64,000 nt of DNA, from contig NC_088295.1 of assembly GCF_032854445.1 (NCBI RefSeq), positions 374,501-438,500 on the forward strand, in the 5' to 3' direction. This document shows positions 10,628 to 24,029 of this stretch, piece after piece (the first letter of the stretch is position 1; each line of letters begins with the position of its first letter). The translations under genes were made by a program, and so were the position numbers. A model generated the notes under the pieces. That model saw only the letters and a program-made list of their open reading frames with translations, was not told the origin of the DNA and did not search any database. This DNA comes from Liolophura sinensis (taxonomy: Eukaryota; Mollusca; Polyplacophora; Chitonida; Chitonidae).

Positions 10628-12345
10628 CATCCTTTTTGTCTCAGCATGACAGCATACTGATAAAGGACGGAATTACACCCGGATTCTTATCTCTTCTTTC
10701 TCAGTTTAACAGTATACTGATGAAGGATATAAATACACTCGGATTCTCATCTCTTTTGTCTCAGTTTAACAATATACTGATGAAGGATATAAATATACAC
10801 GGATTCTCATCTCTTTTGTCTCAGTCTGACAGTATTCTGATGAAGGATATAAATATACCCGGATTCTCATCTCTTTTGTCTCAGTCTGACCGTATTCTGA
10901 TGAAGGATATAAATATACCCGGAATCTCATCTTTTTTGTCTCAGTCTGACAGTATTCTGATGAAGGATATAAATATACCCGGAATCTCATCTTTTTTGTC
11001 TCAGTCTGACAGTATTCTGATGAAGGATATAAATATATCCGGATTCTCATCTCTTTTGTCTCAGTCTGACAGTATTCTGATGAAGGATATATACCCGGAT
11101 TCTCATCTCTTTTGTCTCAGTCTGACGGTATTCTGATGAAGGATATAAATATACCCGGAATCTCATCTCTTTTGCCTCAGTCTGACAGTATTCTTATGAA
11201 GGATATATACCCAGATTCTCATCTCTATTGTCTCAGTCTGACAGTATTCTGATGAAGGATATAAATATACCCGGATTCTCATCTCTTTTGTCTCAGTCTG
11301 ATAGTATTCTGATGAAGGATATATACCCGGATTCTCATCTCTTTTGTCTCAGTCTGATGGTATTCTGATGAAGGATATAAATACACTCGGATTCTCATCT
11401 CTTTTGTCTCAGTCTGACAGTATTCTGATGAAGGATATCAATATATCCGGATTCTTATCTCTTTTGTCTCAGTCTGATAGTATTCTGATGAAGGATATCA
11501 ATATATCCGGATTCTTATCTCTTTTATTTTCTCTGACAGTATTCTGATGAAGGATATAAATATACCCGGATTCTCATCTCTTTTGTCTCAGTCTGACAGT
11601 ATTCTGATGAAGGATATAAATATATCCGGATTCTCATCTCTTTTGTCTCAGTCTGACAGTATTCTGATGAAGGATATATACCCGGATTCTCATCTCTTTT
11701 GTCTCAGTCTGACGGTATTCTGATGAAGGATATAAATATACCCGGAATCTCATCTCTTTTGTCTCTGTCTGACAGTATTCTTATGAAGGATATATACCCG
11801 GATTCTCATCTCTATTGTCTCAGTCTGACAGTATTCTGATGAAGGATATAAATATACCCGGATTCTCATCTCTTTTGTCTCAGTCTGATAGTATTCTGAT
11901 GAAGGATATATACCCGGATTCTCATCTCTTTTGTCTCAGTCTGATGGTATTCTGATGAAGGATATAAATACACTCGGATTCTCATCTCTTTTGTCTCAGT
12001 CTGACAGTATTCTGATGAAGGATATAAATATACCCGGATTCTCATCTCTTTTGTCTCAGTCTGACAGTATTCTGATGAAGGATATAAATATATCCGGATT
12101 CTTATCTCTTTTGTCTCAGTCTGACAGTATTCTGATGAAGGATATAAATATATCCGGATTCTTATCTCTTTTGTCTCAGTCTGACAGTATTCTGATGAAG
12201 GATATAAATATATCCGGATTCTTATCTCTTTTGTCTCAGTCTGACAGTATTCTGATGAAGGATATAAATATACCCAGATTCTCATCTCTTTTTGTCTCAG
12301 TCTAACATTATTCTGTTGAAGGATATTAACACACCCTGATCTTCA
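10628..12345. repeat. 60-bp (54-bp variant) minisatellite, ~28 copies
   Basis: The unit is 'tttgtctcagtctgacagta' + 'ttctgatgaaggatataaat' + 'atacccggattctcatctct'. A 54-bp variant lacks 'aaatat'. The order of variants at about 11050-11400 is repeated at about 11640-11990, offset 587 bp, showing a block duplication within the array. The 60-bp period keeps frames open on both strands. Confidence 0.95.
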
Positions 12346-13305
12346 TCTGTATTCCGATGCCCTCAGCTCCTGGAACCATGCACCTTCACAAGACGCATGT
12401 CAATTCAATCTCTTGCCAGCCCTACCGATCTCCATGTGTGTATCAGAAACCACGGCGTTCTCGGAGTGAATTGTGTATCAGAAGACAAAGCAGCTGTTGA
12501 ATCTTGTGTGGTCGGGGTATGCCATGATCTCACGATGTAGTATGCCCGTGAGAAGGTGGCAGTGAGGCCATGAGCCCAGATTACAGATCGTTTTTTGAGA
12601 CTAAATAGCTGCTCGGCTCTGTAACTGCCGCGAGCTGCACCCCCAAGGAATCGCTCTTACAGTTTATCGTCTAGTGCGTACATGTGGAGTGACATGGGCC
12701 AAATGCGGACGTGCCCGTAGCAGATACCGAAACGCTCTTAACATGTCAGGTTGTACCGGGCTCTAACTCTGACGAACTTTTTATCCATTAAATCAGAATC
12801 TCCATAATAAGTCACCAATAATCAGATGTAATATGTGGATCAAAATTACAGATGCAATGCGCCATTAGGCACAATAGATTAGCCATACGTAATCCGCCAC
12901 ATCTCGTGCTCATCGCATCTGTCGTTACAGTGTCTATAGAACGACATATCGCAATCAAAATAATATGGACATTGTCGTTCAAGATTCCAAAGAAGTAAAT
13001 GAACTAAGGACCTCGAAGATCTTTGATGTCTTTCCGAAATGATCAAAAATTGTACATAGAGAAGTTAATATTTTCTTACTGTACTGTCTCAGTTGTTTGT
13101 GTTAAAATGTCTTGCTAGTTACTAGAGAACTGGGTCGTCCAATTGCTGGTGATGGCTGTAAAATAAAAGTCAGTGGAGACGCTGAGAATTAAGACTTTTA
13201 TACGCATGTGTCTCGCCCGACCTAATGAACTGAATGAACGTAACACCAGGCGTATAATAACTACCTAAATTATACAAATGTTGCTAACGGAGTGAATAAT
13301 TAAAC
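12346..13305. other. Unique stretch, nothing recognised
   Basis: No long frame, SINE, LTR or repeat is seen. Mixed composition; possibly intronic or intergenic. Confidence 0.4.
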
Positions 13306-13309
13306 CCCA

Positions 13310-14330
13310 TTATTATCAACACATACAATTAAGGCGATGATGCTATCCACAAATACAAAGAAGACGGTGATACTAGCCACACATACAAAGAAGATGTTGG
13401 TACTATCCACACATACAAACAACACGATGATACTAGCCACACATACAAATAAGACGGTGATACTAGCCACACATACAAATAATACGATGATACTAGCCAC
13501 ACATACAAATAAAACGGTGATACTAGCCACACATACAAATAAGACGGTGAAACCAGCCATACATACAAATAAGACGGTGATACTAGCCACACATACAAAT
13601 AAGACGGTGATACTAGCCACACATACAAATAAGACGATGATACTAGCCACACATACAAATAATAAGATGATACTAGCCAAACATACAAATAAGACGATGA
13701 TACTGGCCACACATACAAATAAGACGATGATACTAGCCACACATACAAATAAGACGATGATACTAGCCACACATACACAGAAGACAATGATACTAGCCAC
13801 ACATACAAAGAAGACGATGATACGACCAACACGTACAAAAAAGAAGGTGATACTAGCCACACATACAAATAATACGATGATACAAGCTACACATACAAAG
13901 AAGACGATGATACTAGCCACACACACAAATAAGACGCCGATACTAGCTACACATACAAAGAAGACGATGATACTAGCCAAACATACAAATAAGACGATGA
14001 TACTAGCCACACATACAAATAAGACGATGATACTAGCCACACATACAAATAATACGATGATACTAGCCAAACATACAAATAAAACGGTGATACTAGCCAA
14101 ACATACAAGTAAGACGGTGATACTATTCCCACATAAAAATATGACGGGAGTACTAGCCATACAAAAAAGACGGTGATACTATCCACAAATACAAAGAAGA
14201 CGATGATGCTATCCACAGATACAAAGATGACGTTGGTACTATCCACAAATACAAACAAGACGGTGATACTAGTCACACATACAAATAAGACGGTGATACT
14301 AGCCACACATACAAATAAAGTCCACAACCC
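13310..14330. repeat. 30-bp minisatellite, ~34 copies
   Basis: The unit is 'acacatacaaataagacggt' + 'gatactagcc'. The 30-bp period leaves frames open on both strands (279 codons plus, 286 codons minus), with threonine/lysine-rich or hydrophobic translations. I treat it as non-coding. Confidence 0.95.
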
Positions 14331-15289
14331 TATCAAACCCGACGCACTTCTGTACCCACCCCCCACCACTACTGTCCTCTTCCCACCAGCCTAGTTTGTC
14401 CTAGTCGTGAGTAAGGCGAGACGACAGTGATCACTATGAGATAGCCGGTTGGCCCACACTCATCGTTCGCCCGTGTTTACAAGAGCGCCGATATAGTATA
14501 GAATGGTTGATCACGGTCACCAGACTGAGCGCCTCTTTCTCTCACTCACGCCATGGCTTTATGTAGTAATACCCCATGCTTTTTGCAGTTCTTTGGTATA
14601 TCACTGAGCCCGGATTTGGGCTGGGCCAGCTGTTACTGAACAAACCCGCGGGACTTTGATGTAGTGCGGAGGAAAACCGGTGGGATAGAATATGATCTAT
14701 TCCCTGGGAGTAGAGCGGCTCTGTTTACTATGGGTTATTGTTTCATTCAGATAAACTGATATCACGCAACTGCACAGAGTAAATGTTGCCACATGGGGAC
14801 TAAACTCTGTAGCCGTGGTGTTGTATCACGTTAACAAAGTTAACCATCCAACCAAACTGAAGTAATGTCGGACATATTTCCACAAACTATTCCATCATGG
14901 TTGTAAAAAAAATCGGTACTGTATAGTCGCTCCGAATCCAACCTTTTTAATAAAGGAGTCTTTTTGAAATGTGCAAATTCCAACACTTTTTTGAAACTGA
15001 TCTTACTGATGCCGCTCAAAGTTGACAGAGGAGTTTGGTCTGATCGTATACAAATTGCAATCCAAGGAGAACTTCTTTCCACGGCAAAGAAGGTCTGAAT
15101 TACAAACATGTATAAGCGCATTAAAAGTAAAGTACAGATCTACTTACATGTAAAACAACATTCAGTAACAAACAGACTGCGGAACATACACGTCTGTACA
15201 TGTTTTCACGGCGTATGTCAGCTGTAGGCTCGGCTCGACTGAAGATTCACAAACAGCCATAGGTTGTAGTCGTGGCCTAACTATGACTG
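14331..15289. other. Unique stretch, nothing recognised
   Basis: It contains one 93-codon minus-strand frame (14840-15121) with no recognisable domain and no clear splice context. No mobile element is identified. Confidence 0.4.
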
Positions 15290-18200
15290 GCAGCTGCAAG
15301 TGTAGTCTGTGGGTGACGGATGTGCCAGTAGTCTGTGGGTGTCTGTTACTTGTACAGTTTGTGGGAGATAGGTGCAGTCTGAGGGTGACAGCTATGGGTG
15401 TAGTCTGTGGGTGACAGATATAGGTGTAGTCTGCGGGTGACAGATATAGGTGTAGTCTGTGGGTGACAGATATAGGTGTGGTCTGTGGGCGACAGATATA
15501 GGTGTAGTCTGTGGGTGACAGTTATAGGTGTGGTCTGTGGGTGACAGATATAGGTGTAGTCTGTGGATGACAGATATAGGTGTAGTCTGTGAGTGACAGA
15601 TATAGGTGTGGTCTGTGGGTGACAGAAAAAGGTGTGGTCTGTGGGTGAGAGATATAGGTGTGGTCTGTGGGTGACAGAAAAGGTGTGGTGTGTGGGTGAG
15701 AGATATAGGTGTGGTCTGTGGTTGAGAGATATAGATGTGGCCTGTGGGTGAGAGATATAGGTGTTGTCTGTGGGTGAGAGATATAGGTGTAGTCTGTGGG
15801 TGACAGATATAGGTGTAGCCTGTGGGTGAGAGATATAGGTGTAGTCTGTGGATGACAGATATAGGTGTAGTCTGTGAGTGACAGATATAGGTGTAGTCTG
15901 TGAGTGACAGATATAGGTGTGGTCTGTGGGTGACAGAAAAAGGTGTGGTCTGTGGGTGAGAGATATAGGTGTGGTCTGTGGGTGACAGAAAAGGTGTGGT
16001 GTGTGGGTGAGAGATATAGGTGTGGTCTGTAGTTGAGAGATATAGATGTGGCCTGTGGGTGAGAGATATAGGTGTTGTCTGTGGGTGAGAGATATAGGTG
16101 TAGTCTGTGAGTGACAGATATAGATGTGGCCTGTGGGTGAGAGATATAAGTGTTGTCTGTGGGTGAGAGATATAGGTGTAGTCTGTGGGTGACAGATATA
16201 GGTGTAGTCTGTGGGTGACAGATATAGATGTGGCCTGTGGGTGAGAGATATAGATGTGGTCTGTGGGTGAGAGATATAGGTGTAGTCTGTGGGTGAGAGA
16301 TATAGGTGTGGTCTGTGGGCGACAGATATAGGTGTAGTCTGTGGGTGACAGATATAGGTGTAGTCTGTGGATGACAGATATAGGTGTAGTCTATGAGTGA
16401 CAGATATAGGTGTGGTCTGTGGGTGACAGAAAAAGGTGTGGTCTGTGGGTGAGAGATATAGGTGTGGTCTGTGGGTGACAGAAAAGGTGTGGTGTGTGGG
16501 TGAGAGATATAGGTGTGGTCTGTGGTTGAGAGATATAGATGTGGCCTGTGGGTGAGAGATATAGGTGTTGTGTGTGGGTGAGAGATATAGGTGTAGTCTG
16601 TGGGTGACAGATATAGATGTGGCCTGTGGGTGAGAGATATAGGTGTTGTCTGTGGGTGAGAGATATAGGTGTAGTCTGTGGGTGACAGATATAGGTGTAG
16701 TCTGTGGGTGACAGATATAGATGTGGCCTGTGGGTGAGAGATATAGATGTGGTCTGTGGGTGAGAGATATAGGTGTGGTCTGTGGGTGAGAGATATAGGT
16801 GTGGTCTGTGGGTGACAGATATAGGTGTGGTCTGTGGGTGACAGATATAGGTGTAGTCTGTGGGTGACAGATATAGATGTGGCCTGTGGGTGAGAGATAT
16901 AGGTGTTGTCTGTGGGTAACAGATATAGGTGTAGTCTGTGGGTAACAGATATAGGTTTAGTCTATAAGCGTAGTCTGTGGGTGAGAGATATAGATGTAGT
17001 CTGTGGGTGAGAGATATAGGTGTGGTCTGTGGGTGAGAGATATAGGTGTTGTCGGTGGATGACAGATATAGATGTAGTCTGTGGGTGAGAGATATAGGCG
17101 TATTATGTGGGTGAGAGATATAGGTGTGGTCTGTGGGTGACAGATATAGGTGTAGTCTGTGGGTGACAGAAAAAGGTGTGGTCTGTGGGTGAGAGATATA
17201 GGTGTGGTCTGTGGGTGAGAGATATAGGTGTTGTCGGTGGATGACAGATATAGGTGTATTCTGTGGGTGAGAGATATAGGCGTATTCTGTGGGTGAGAGA
17301 TATAGGTGTGGTCTGTGGGTGAGAGATATAGGTGTACTCTGTGGGTGACAGAAAAAGGTGTAGTCTGTGGGTGAGAGATATAGGTGTGGTCTGTGGGTGA
17401 GAGATATAGGTGTGATCTGTGGGTGAGAGATATAGGTGTGGTCTATGGTTGAGAGATATAGGTGTGGTCTGTGGGTGAGAGATATAGGTGTGGTCTGTGG
17501 GTGACAGAAAAAGGTGTGGTCTATGGGTGAGAGATATAGGTGTGGTCTGTGGGTGAGAGATATAAGTGTGGTCTGTGGGTGAGAGATATAGGTGTGGTCT
17601 GTGGGTGAGAGATATAAGTGTGGTCTGTGGGTGAGAGATATAGGTGTGGTCTGTGGGTGACAGATATAGGTGTGGTCTGTGGGTGAGAGATATAAGTGTG
17701 GTCTGTGGGTGAGAGATATAGGTGTGGTCTGTGGGTGACAGAAAAGGTGTGGTGTGTGGGTGAGAGATATAGGTGTGGCCTGTGGTTGAGAGATATAGAT
17801 GTGGCCTGTGGGTGAGAGATATAGGTGTTGTGTGTGGGTGAGAGATATAGGTGTGGTCTGTGGGTGACAGAAAATTTGTGGTGTGTGGGTGAGAGATATA
17901 GGTGTGGCCTGTGGTTGAGAGATATAGATGTGGCCTGTGGGTGAGAGATATAGGTGTTGTGTGTGGGTGACAGATATAGGTGTAGTCTGTGGGTGACAGA
18001 TATAGATGTGGCCTGTGGGTGAGAGATATAGGTGTTGTGTATGGGTGACAGATATAGGTGTTGTCTGTGGGTGACAGATATAGATGTGGTCTGTGGGTGA
18101 CAGATATAGGTGTAGTCTGTGGGTGAAATCTATGGGTGTAGTTTGCATGTGATAATTATAAGCGTGGTCTGTAGGTGATAGGCGTATGATCTGTGAGTGA

Positions 18201-18345
18201 AACTATAGGCATAGCCTGGGAGTGACAGCTTTACGTGTAGTCTGTAGGTAACAGGCGTATAGTCTGCCGGTGAAACTACTGGCGTAACCTGTGAGTGACA
18301 GCTTTAGGTGTAGTCTGCGTGTGACAGCTATACGTACGTGTACCT
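15290..18345. repeat. 26-bp minisatellite, ~115 copies, with higher-order structure
   Basis: The unit is 'gtgtagtctgtgggtgacag' + 'atatag'. Variants (gtggtc, gagaga, agaaaa, gatgtggcc) recur in the same order: a block of roughly ten units near 15550 reappears near 15840 and 16355. The minus-strand unit has no stop in any frame, giving an uninterrupted 585-codon frame although 26 is not a multiple of 3; translation repeats every 26 residues. The last ~200 bp are degenerate. Confidence 0.95.
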
Positions 18346-18639
18346 TACAGAAGACACATGACAAGTAATAGCCATCTGTTGTGGCCAAAACCGCCCTTAC
18401 AGCTCGATCTGTTTAACAAACGACACGGACACTCAATATCTTGAGTGGTATCGTAACGGACGTAGTACCTGAATGACCCTCTACTTATTCAGCCTGTCCC
18501 ATGACTACTCTAGGCAGGTCAAACCTGACCTGAGCAAAGAGACAATAAAACATATAAACACATTTGTTAGCTGGCCATTTCGAGCCGTAGTATATTAATC
18601 CTAAATACTTGTACTTTGACCTGGTGCACAGAAACCACA
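18346..18639. other. Unique spacer
   Basis: Nothing is recognised. Confidence 0.35.
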
Positions 18640-18990
18640 GACGTGCTTACATGAAGCCGATTCAAACAAGTAACCATTAAAATGTCTACATGAAGCCGAT
18701 TCAAACAAGTAACCATTAAAATGTCCTACATGAAGCCGATTCAAACAAGTAACCATTAAAATATCTACATGAAGCCGATTCAAACAAGTAACCATTAAAA
18801 TGTCTACATGAAGTCGATCTAAAGACGTAGCCACTGATATGTCTACATGAAGCCGATCCAAACACGTAACCACTGATGTGTACATGATGACAATACAAAG
18901 ATCTAACAACTAAAATTTCTACATGAAGGTTATTCTAAGGTCTAACAACTGACATGTCTACATGACGACAATCAAACACGTAAACCACTG
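18640..18990. repeat. 39-bp tandem array, ~8 copies
   Basis: The unit is 'ctacatgaagccgattcaaa' + 'caagtaaccattaaaatgt'. The first four copies are near-identical; the rest are diverged. Confidence 0.9.
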
Positions 18991-19004
18991 AAATGTCCAC
19001 ATTA

Positions 19005-19345
19005 AAAGGTGTACATGACTGTCAACCACTGATAGGTATACATGACTGTCAACCACTCATAGGTGTACATGACGTTCAACCACTAAAAGGTGTACATGAC
19101 GGTCAACCCCTAATAGGTGTACATGACGGTCAACCACAATAGGTGTGCATGACTGTCAACCACTGATAGGTGTACATGACGGTCAACCACTAATAGGTGT
19201 ACATGACGGTCAACCACTAATAGGTGTACATGACGGCAGCCCAAATGGCTAACCACTGACATGTCTATATAAAGATATTCCCAAACGACTAAGCAGCAAA
19301 CGCGTAACAAATAACATGTCTACATGAAGGCAATGCAACATGTAA
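19005..19345. repeat. 27-bp tandem array, ~9 copies plus degenerate tail
   Basis: The unit is 'aggtgtacatgacggtcaac' + 'cactaat'. The copies after 19240 look like the preceding 39-bp family ('acatgtctacatgaaggcaa'). Confidence 0.85.
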
Positions 19346-19548
19346 CCAGTAGCATTTCTCCAGTTATGGTAATGAATGTTCCTGCTGCAGATCAAGGGAC
19401 AAAAAAACGCAGTTAGGCAATATATCGAAGCAGCCCCACTCCCCAAAGCTAATTAAGTAATCATAAAGGTTATGTTATTTAGTAATCGCTGGTTTACATT
19501 TGCTATGTAATTACTTAGTAAAGAAAAAGTTGGCCATTTTAACATTTC

Positions 19549-20960
19549 CTATATAATAACATGTAAATGCTGGACAATGGTGACTTGCTATATAATAACA
19601 TGTAAATGCTGGACAATGGTGACTTGCTATATAATAACATGTAAATGCTGGACAATGGTGACTTGCTATATAAATGACATGTAAATGCTGGACAATGGTG
19701 ACTCCCTATATAATAACATGTAAATGCTGGACAATGGTGGCTTGCTATGTAATAACATGTAAATGCTGGACAATGGTGACGCTATGTAATAACATGTAAA
19801 TGATGGACAATGGTGACTTCCTATATAATGACATGTAAATGCTGGACAATGGTGACTTGCTATATAATGACATGTAAATGCTGGACAATGTTGACTTGCT
19901 ATATAATAACATGTAAATGTTGGACAATGGTGACTTGCTATGTAATAACATTTAAATGCTGGACAATGGTGACGCTATGTAATAACATGTAAATGATGGA
20001 CAATGGTGACTTGCTATATAATGACATGTAAATGCTGGACAATGGTGACTTGCTATATAATAACATTTAAATGCTGGACAATGGTGACTTGCTATATAAT
20101 AACATGTAAATGCTGGACAATGGTGACTTCCTATATAATGACATGTAAATGCTGGACAATGGCGACTTGCTATGTAATAAACATGTAAATGTTGGACAAT
20201 GGTGACTTGCTATATAATAACATGTAAATGTTGGACAATGGTGACTTGCTATATAATAACATGTAAATGCTGTACAATGGTGACTTGCTATATAATGACA
20301 TGTAAATGCTGGACAATGGTGACTTGCTATGTAATAACATGTAAATGTTGGACAATGGTGACTTGCTATATAATAACATGTAAATGTTGGACAATGGTGA
20401 CTTGCTATATAATAACATGTAAATGCTGGACAATGGTGACTTGCTATATAATGACATGTAAATGCTGTACAATGGTGACTTGCTATATAATAACATTTAA
20501 ATGCTGGACAATGGTGACTTGCTATGTAATAACATGTAAATGCTGTACAATGGTGACTTGCTATATAATGACATATAAATGCTGTACAATGGTGACTTGC
20601 TATATAATAACATGTAAATGCTGTACAATGGTGACTTGCTATATAATAACATGTAAATGCTGTACAATGGTGACTTGCTATATAATGACATTTAAATGCT
20701 GGACAATGGTGACTTGCTATATAATAACATTTAAATGCTGGTACAATGGTGACTTCCTATATAATGACATGTAAATGCTGGACAATGGTGACTTGCTATA
20801 TAATGACATGTAAATGATGGACAATGGTGACTTGCTATATAATGACATGTAAATGATGGACAATGGTGACTTGCTATTTAATTACACGTAAATGATGGAC
20901 AATGGTGACTTGCTATGGAATTACATATAAATGTTGGACAATTGCCATTTCCTACGTAAT
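19549..20960. repeat. 39-bp minisatellite, ~36 copies
   Basis: The unit is 'acatgtaaatgctggacaat' + 'ggtgacttgctatataata'. A few copies lack 'ttg' or carry single insertions. The period is a multiple of 3, so frames stay open. The array ends about 150 bp downstream (in gene sense) of the Frizzled-domain exon's donor, so it probably lies in that gene's first intron. Confidence 0.95.
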
Positions 20961-21112
20961 TACATTAAAACATTGTAAAATGGCCAATATATGTAAAGTG
21001 GTCAGTAATCATTTATTATGTAATTACATGGACAAACCGGTCAGTGGTCACTTGCCACGTAATTCAGTACGAACCATATGGTGTATGTGTGCCTATAGGT
21101 GCAAGATCTCAC

Positions 21113-21581
21113 CTGTAAGTAGTAGGCACTGGTGATGAGAAGCTGGTGGTAATAAGTGACACTGGAGTGCCTCTGGCCATTCACGTCCCTCATCTTCCAT
21201 TGTCTTCCCACACTGCTCCTGTATCTGGACACACCATTCTCTACACGGTAGATTGATTGACCCCTGGCAAGGGGGCGCGTGCAATGCGCAGAGGAATGGT
21301 AACAACTCCACAGAACATCCCATATTTAGAGGTTCTTTATAAGTGTAGATCGCTCTTTCAGCTTCTGATTGATTTGTATGCTCGAAGAAATTCGGTAAAA
21401 CAGTTTGGTTATAGAGATTCAGTTTTTTACACACATCTATCGTGAGATCATCACATACCCGTGAAGTTTGAGGTAAAGTAAATCCAAGGGACAACGTTTG
21501 GCAGACTCCACAGATCAGAATAACTACAGTGACAATCAGCTGACTGACTGGTGGCACCGTGGCATAAGTACTATTCCCCAT
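21113..21581 (-). CDS. First coding exon of a Frizzled-type CRD protein (Wnt receptor family)
   Basis: Translation from the ATG at 21581 (good Kozak context, 'ccacaATGG') gives an N-terminal hydrophobic signal-type segment (residues ~15-32, 'LIVTVVILICGV'), then a cysteine-rich Frizzled domain. Key CRD features are visible: 'CDDLTIDVCKKLNLYNQT', 'PNFFEH', 'GCSVELLPFLCALHAPPC', 'LPCREWCVQIQEQC', then 'EWPEALQC' and 'HHQCL'. The spacing fits the ten-cysteine CRD of Frizzled receptors and sFRPs, with the WPE-L-C region closest in my reading to Frizzled-4-like proteins. The exon ends at a strong donor, ACAG|GTGAG, at 21113/21112 in phase 1, so the coding part is 469 nt (about 156 residues). Such domains bind Wnt ligands outside the cell. 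No seven-transmembrane or netrin exon is recognisable in the 21 kb downstream, so Frizzled, sFRP or another CRD protein cannot be separated. Confidence 0.85.
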
Positions 21582-22429
21582 TGTGGCCGGTAAGGAACTT
21601 GCGAGGATTGAGGGACATATGATAGCAGGATCGCAGACACAGACCCATTTAATCCTGGCTCTGATCGCCCTGTCTGTTTCTGCTGTTGTCTGTGAGCATC
21701 TGCGGAAGTCAGCAATCTCGTTCCCCAGGGATGGGCTTTCGAACTATCTGCCCTGCCCGTCCATCCAGATCAAGGGCCGACTTGTTATGTTTATCCCGGG
21801 CCTCGCAGTTATTGCGGCGTCCTGTGACCTCTGCGTTTAAGTAGTCCACGCGGGTTGGAGGGTTTGTGGACCCGTCCGTGTGTGGACATCGGACCGGCGC
21901 GTGTCACCGCACAGAGACTAGGTGAAACGCATGCAGGTTTATCCTCTGCACTAACTAATATATAACCGGTCCGGGCGAATTCGACAAACTAAAGCCAGGG
22001 GGTTATAACAAACACACAATAGCTACTGTTGGAGTCTGCTCATAGATATGACCACATGGAACGCAAATACCCGCTTAAGACAGGGTGTAGTGTTACCCAT
22101 TTCCGATAATAGAATGTAGAGTTATACACCCTGATTGGAATAGGAGAAAACATGACCTCCTACCAGGCAGTTAATAAGATCGACATCAATAGACACCCAG
22201 AAAAGTAGGCTAGTATCTTCTGCAACTAAAATAGCACAGGCCAAGCATTAACTTCAGAGTTTACTTTGGGATAAACTGGCACCATAGCATTGAATTAATT
22301 ATAAACAATGTCTTCGTCTCTCGATCCGTCATGCAGTGAGGTCATACTCTCAGCGTATGGATGAATACACTAGACGTTTAGCAGGAAACATCGGACACGT
22401 AAAAGCCATTAAGATGCATTATCGGCTAG
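21582..22429 (-). promoter_or_regulatory. 5' flank of the Frizzled-domain exon
   Basis: This is the sequence upstream of the minus-strand ATG. The first ~380 bp are comparatively GC-rich ('cccgtccgtg', 'gaccggcgcg'). A TATA-like 'tatataa' lies at 21959-21965 (also TATA-like on the minus strand). An open plus-strand frame (21583-21840) overlaps it but shows no domain. A promoter or 5' UTR here is inference from position only. Confidence 0.3.
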
Positions 22430-22928
22430 TGGCATTTCTAGTAATAGTTTGCATCTAAACTACAATCCCCTTTTACAATATATATGCAAATTAGCATTTC
22501 AAATCTACTTTAAACAGCTGTTGACCAGACTATATTTATCTTCTTAGATAAATTTTAAAGTATTGTCTAAATAGATCCCAACTACCACGGCCAGGGGAAG
22601 TTATGCGTACAACACAATGTATCATTGCTAATTAGCGATTTGAAAGTCTTGTCTAAACAGATGATAGCTATTACTGCTAGCAATAGTTTGCACCTAAAAC
22701 AGCAGGCCTCAGAGTAATCTCTTTTTATAATATATTTGCTAATTAGCATGTCTAACCTTCTGTAAACAATTGTTGACCAGAAGACTTATTTATCTTCTCA
22801 GAATTTCAAAGTATTGTTTAAATAAATCCTAAACACCACAGCCAGGAGAAGGTATGCGTATGACGCAATATATTTGCTAATTAGCGATTTGAAAGTATTG
22901 TCTAAATAGATGGCAACTATCACTGCCA
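22430..22928. repeat. ~239-bp tandem duplication, diverged
   Basis: 'aatagtttgca' at 22443 recurs at 22682. The matching order includes 'tgctaattagc'-type motifs, 'gttgaccag', 'tatttatcttct', 'aaagtattgt' and 'gccagg'. AT-rich; the copies are roughly 75-80% alike by eye. A partial third copy ends near 22925. Confidence 0.8.
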
Positions 22929-23284
22929 GGGTTATGCTATCCTTACAAGAAAATATATTCCATTGGCGTCGGAAGCAGTATGGCCGGTAACGCCATTGCT
23001 GTATTGCTTTTCATAAAAAATAAGTTTAAAAAGTTAATAAAATAAATCAAAAGTAAAAGTCTTTCTTGTATGTCTTTTCTGTATTCTACAATTTATGCTC
23101 AACTGACTGATTAACTTTTAAGGTTAAACATGCTGCATTGACTTACAAATTGTGTGTCTGTGGGAATGAGGGGAGTGCAGGTGCTTTTGATGCCTGGGCA
23201 ATCCCTATACCCTCGACTATAATTATGTGAGACAGTCATTCCGTACGACACACCACCTTTGCGAAATAGCGCATTTATTATTCA
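22929..23284. other. Unique AT-rich spacer
   Basis: No gene or element is recognised. Confidence 0.35.
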
Positions 23285-23910
23285 ATCAACCATTCGGTAC
23301 AGTAGGCCTCTTTGATAGCTAAGTTCTGCATAGCGCTATCATAGCAGCGCTAAATAGAAAATATATTGCTCTTCCAGGAAAACCGCCCAGCTGTCCTCTT
23401 TGATAGTTAGTATCTACATTTAGGCACATATATTGTTCTTTCAACCAGTTGGCATACATGGCTTCTTTGGAAGTTAGCTTTTGCATAGCGCTATCATAGC
23501 AGCGATAAATAGCGAATATATTGTCCTTCCAAAAAATCCGCACAGTTGATGGTGTCTTTGATACTTAGCTTCTACACAGCGCATTATAGTGAGGCTAAAC
23601 AGTGAATATATTGCCCTTCCAGAAAATCCCACCATAAGTCCTCTTTCATAGATTGCTTCTACCTAGCGCTATTACATCAGTGCTAAATAGCTAATATATT
23701 GTCCTTTCAACAAATATGCACAGAGCGTCTCTTGGACAGCTTCTACATTTAATAAATGGCAAATATATCGCCATTGCACAGATGCTTTGCACAGACATTG
23801 CACAGATGGCTTCTTTGATAGTTCGGTGATACACAGCGCTATCATAGCATCCCTAAATGTGGAATAGGCATATATTACGTTCACAAAATTCCTAGAGATA
23901 GCCCCTTTCA
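23285..23910. repeat. ~90-bp degenerate tandem array, ~7 copies
   Basis: Each copy holds 'gcgctatcatagcagcg', 'gctaaatag', 'aatatattg' and a 'cttccag-aaa' segment. Copies are strongly diverged, suggesting an older array than its neighbours. Confidence 0.7.
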
Positions 23911-24029
23911 CTGTTTGGTATCAAATGTTTATATTACAGCTGTACCCTACTAATTATGGTATATATTTTACAGTCCTGAAAACCTGCAGTGGCTGTCCTT
24001 GCATTGCACAGACACACGTCAACAGCGCT

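Noticed and set aside
13300-14176. Long threonine/lysine-rich (plus) and hydrophobic (minus) frames
   Set aside because: Both arise from a 30-bp array without stops; mutual antisense openness is a repeat effect.
14840-15121. 93-codon minus-strand frame
   Set aside because: No domain recognised and no clear exon borders; kept as unannotated unique sequence.
21583-21840. Plus-strand frame opposite the Frizzled exon's upstream region
   Set aside because: It is divergent from a strong minus-strand gene start and shows no domain; probably fortuitous in GC-rich 5' sequence.
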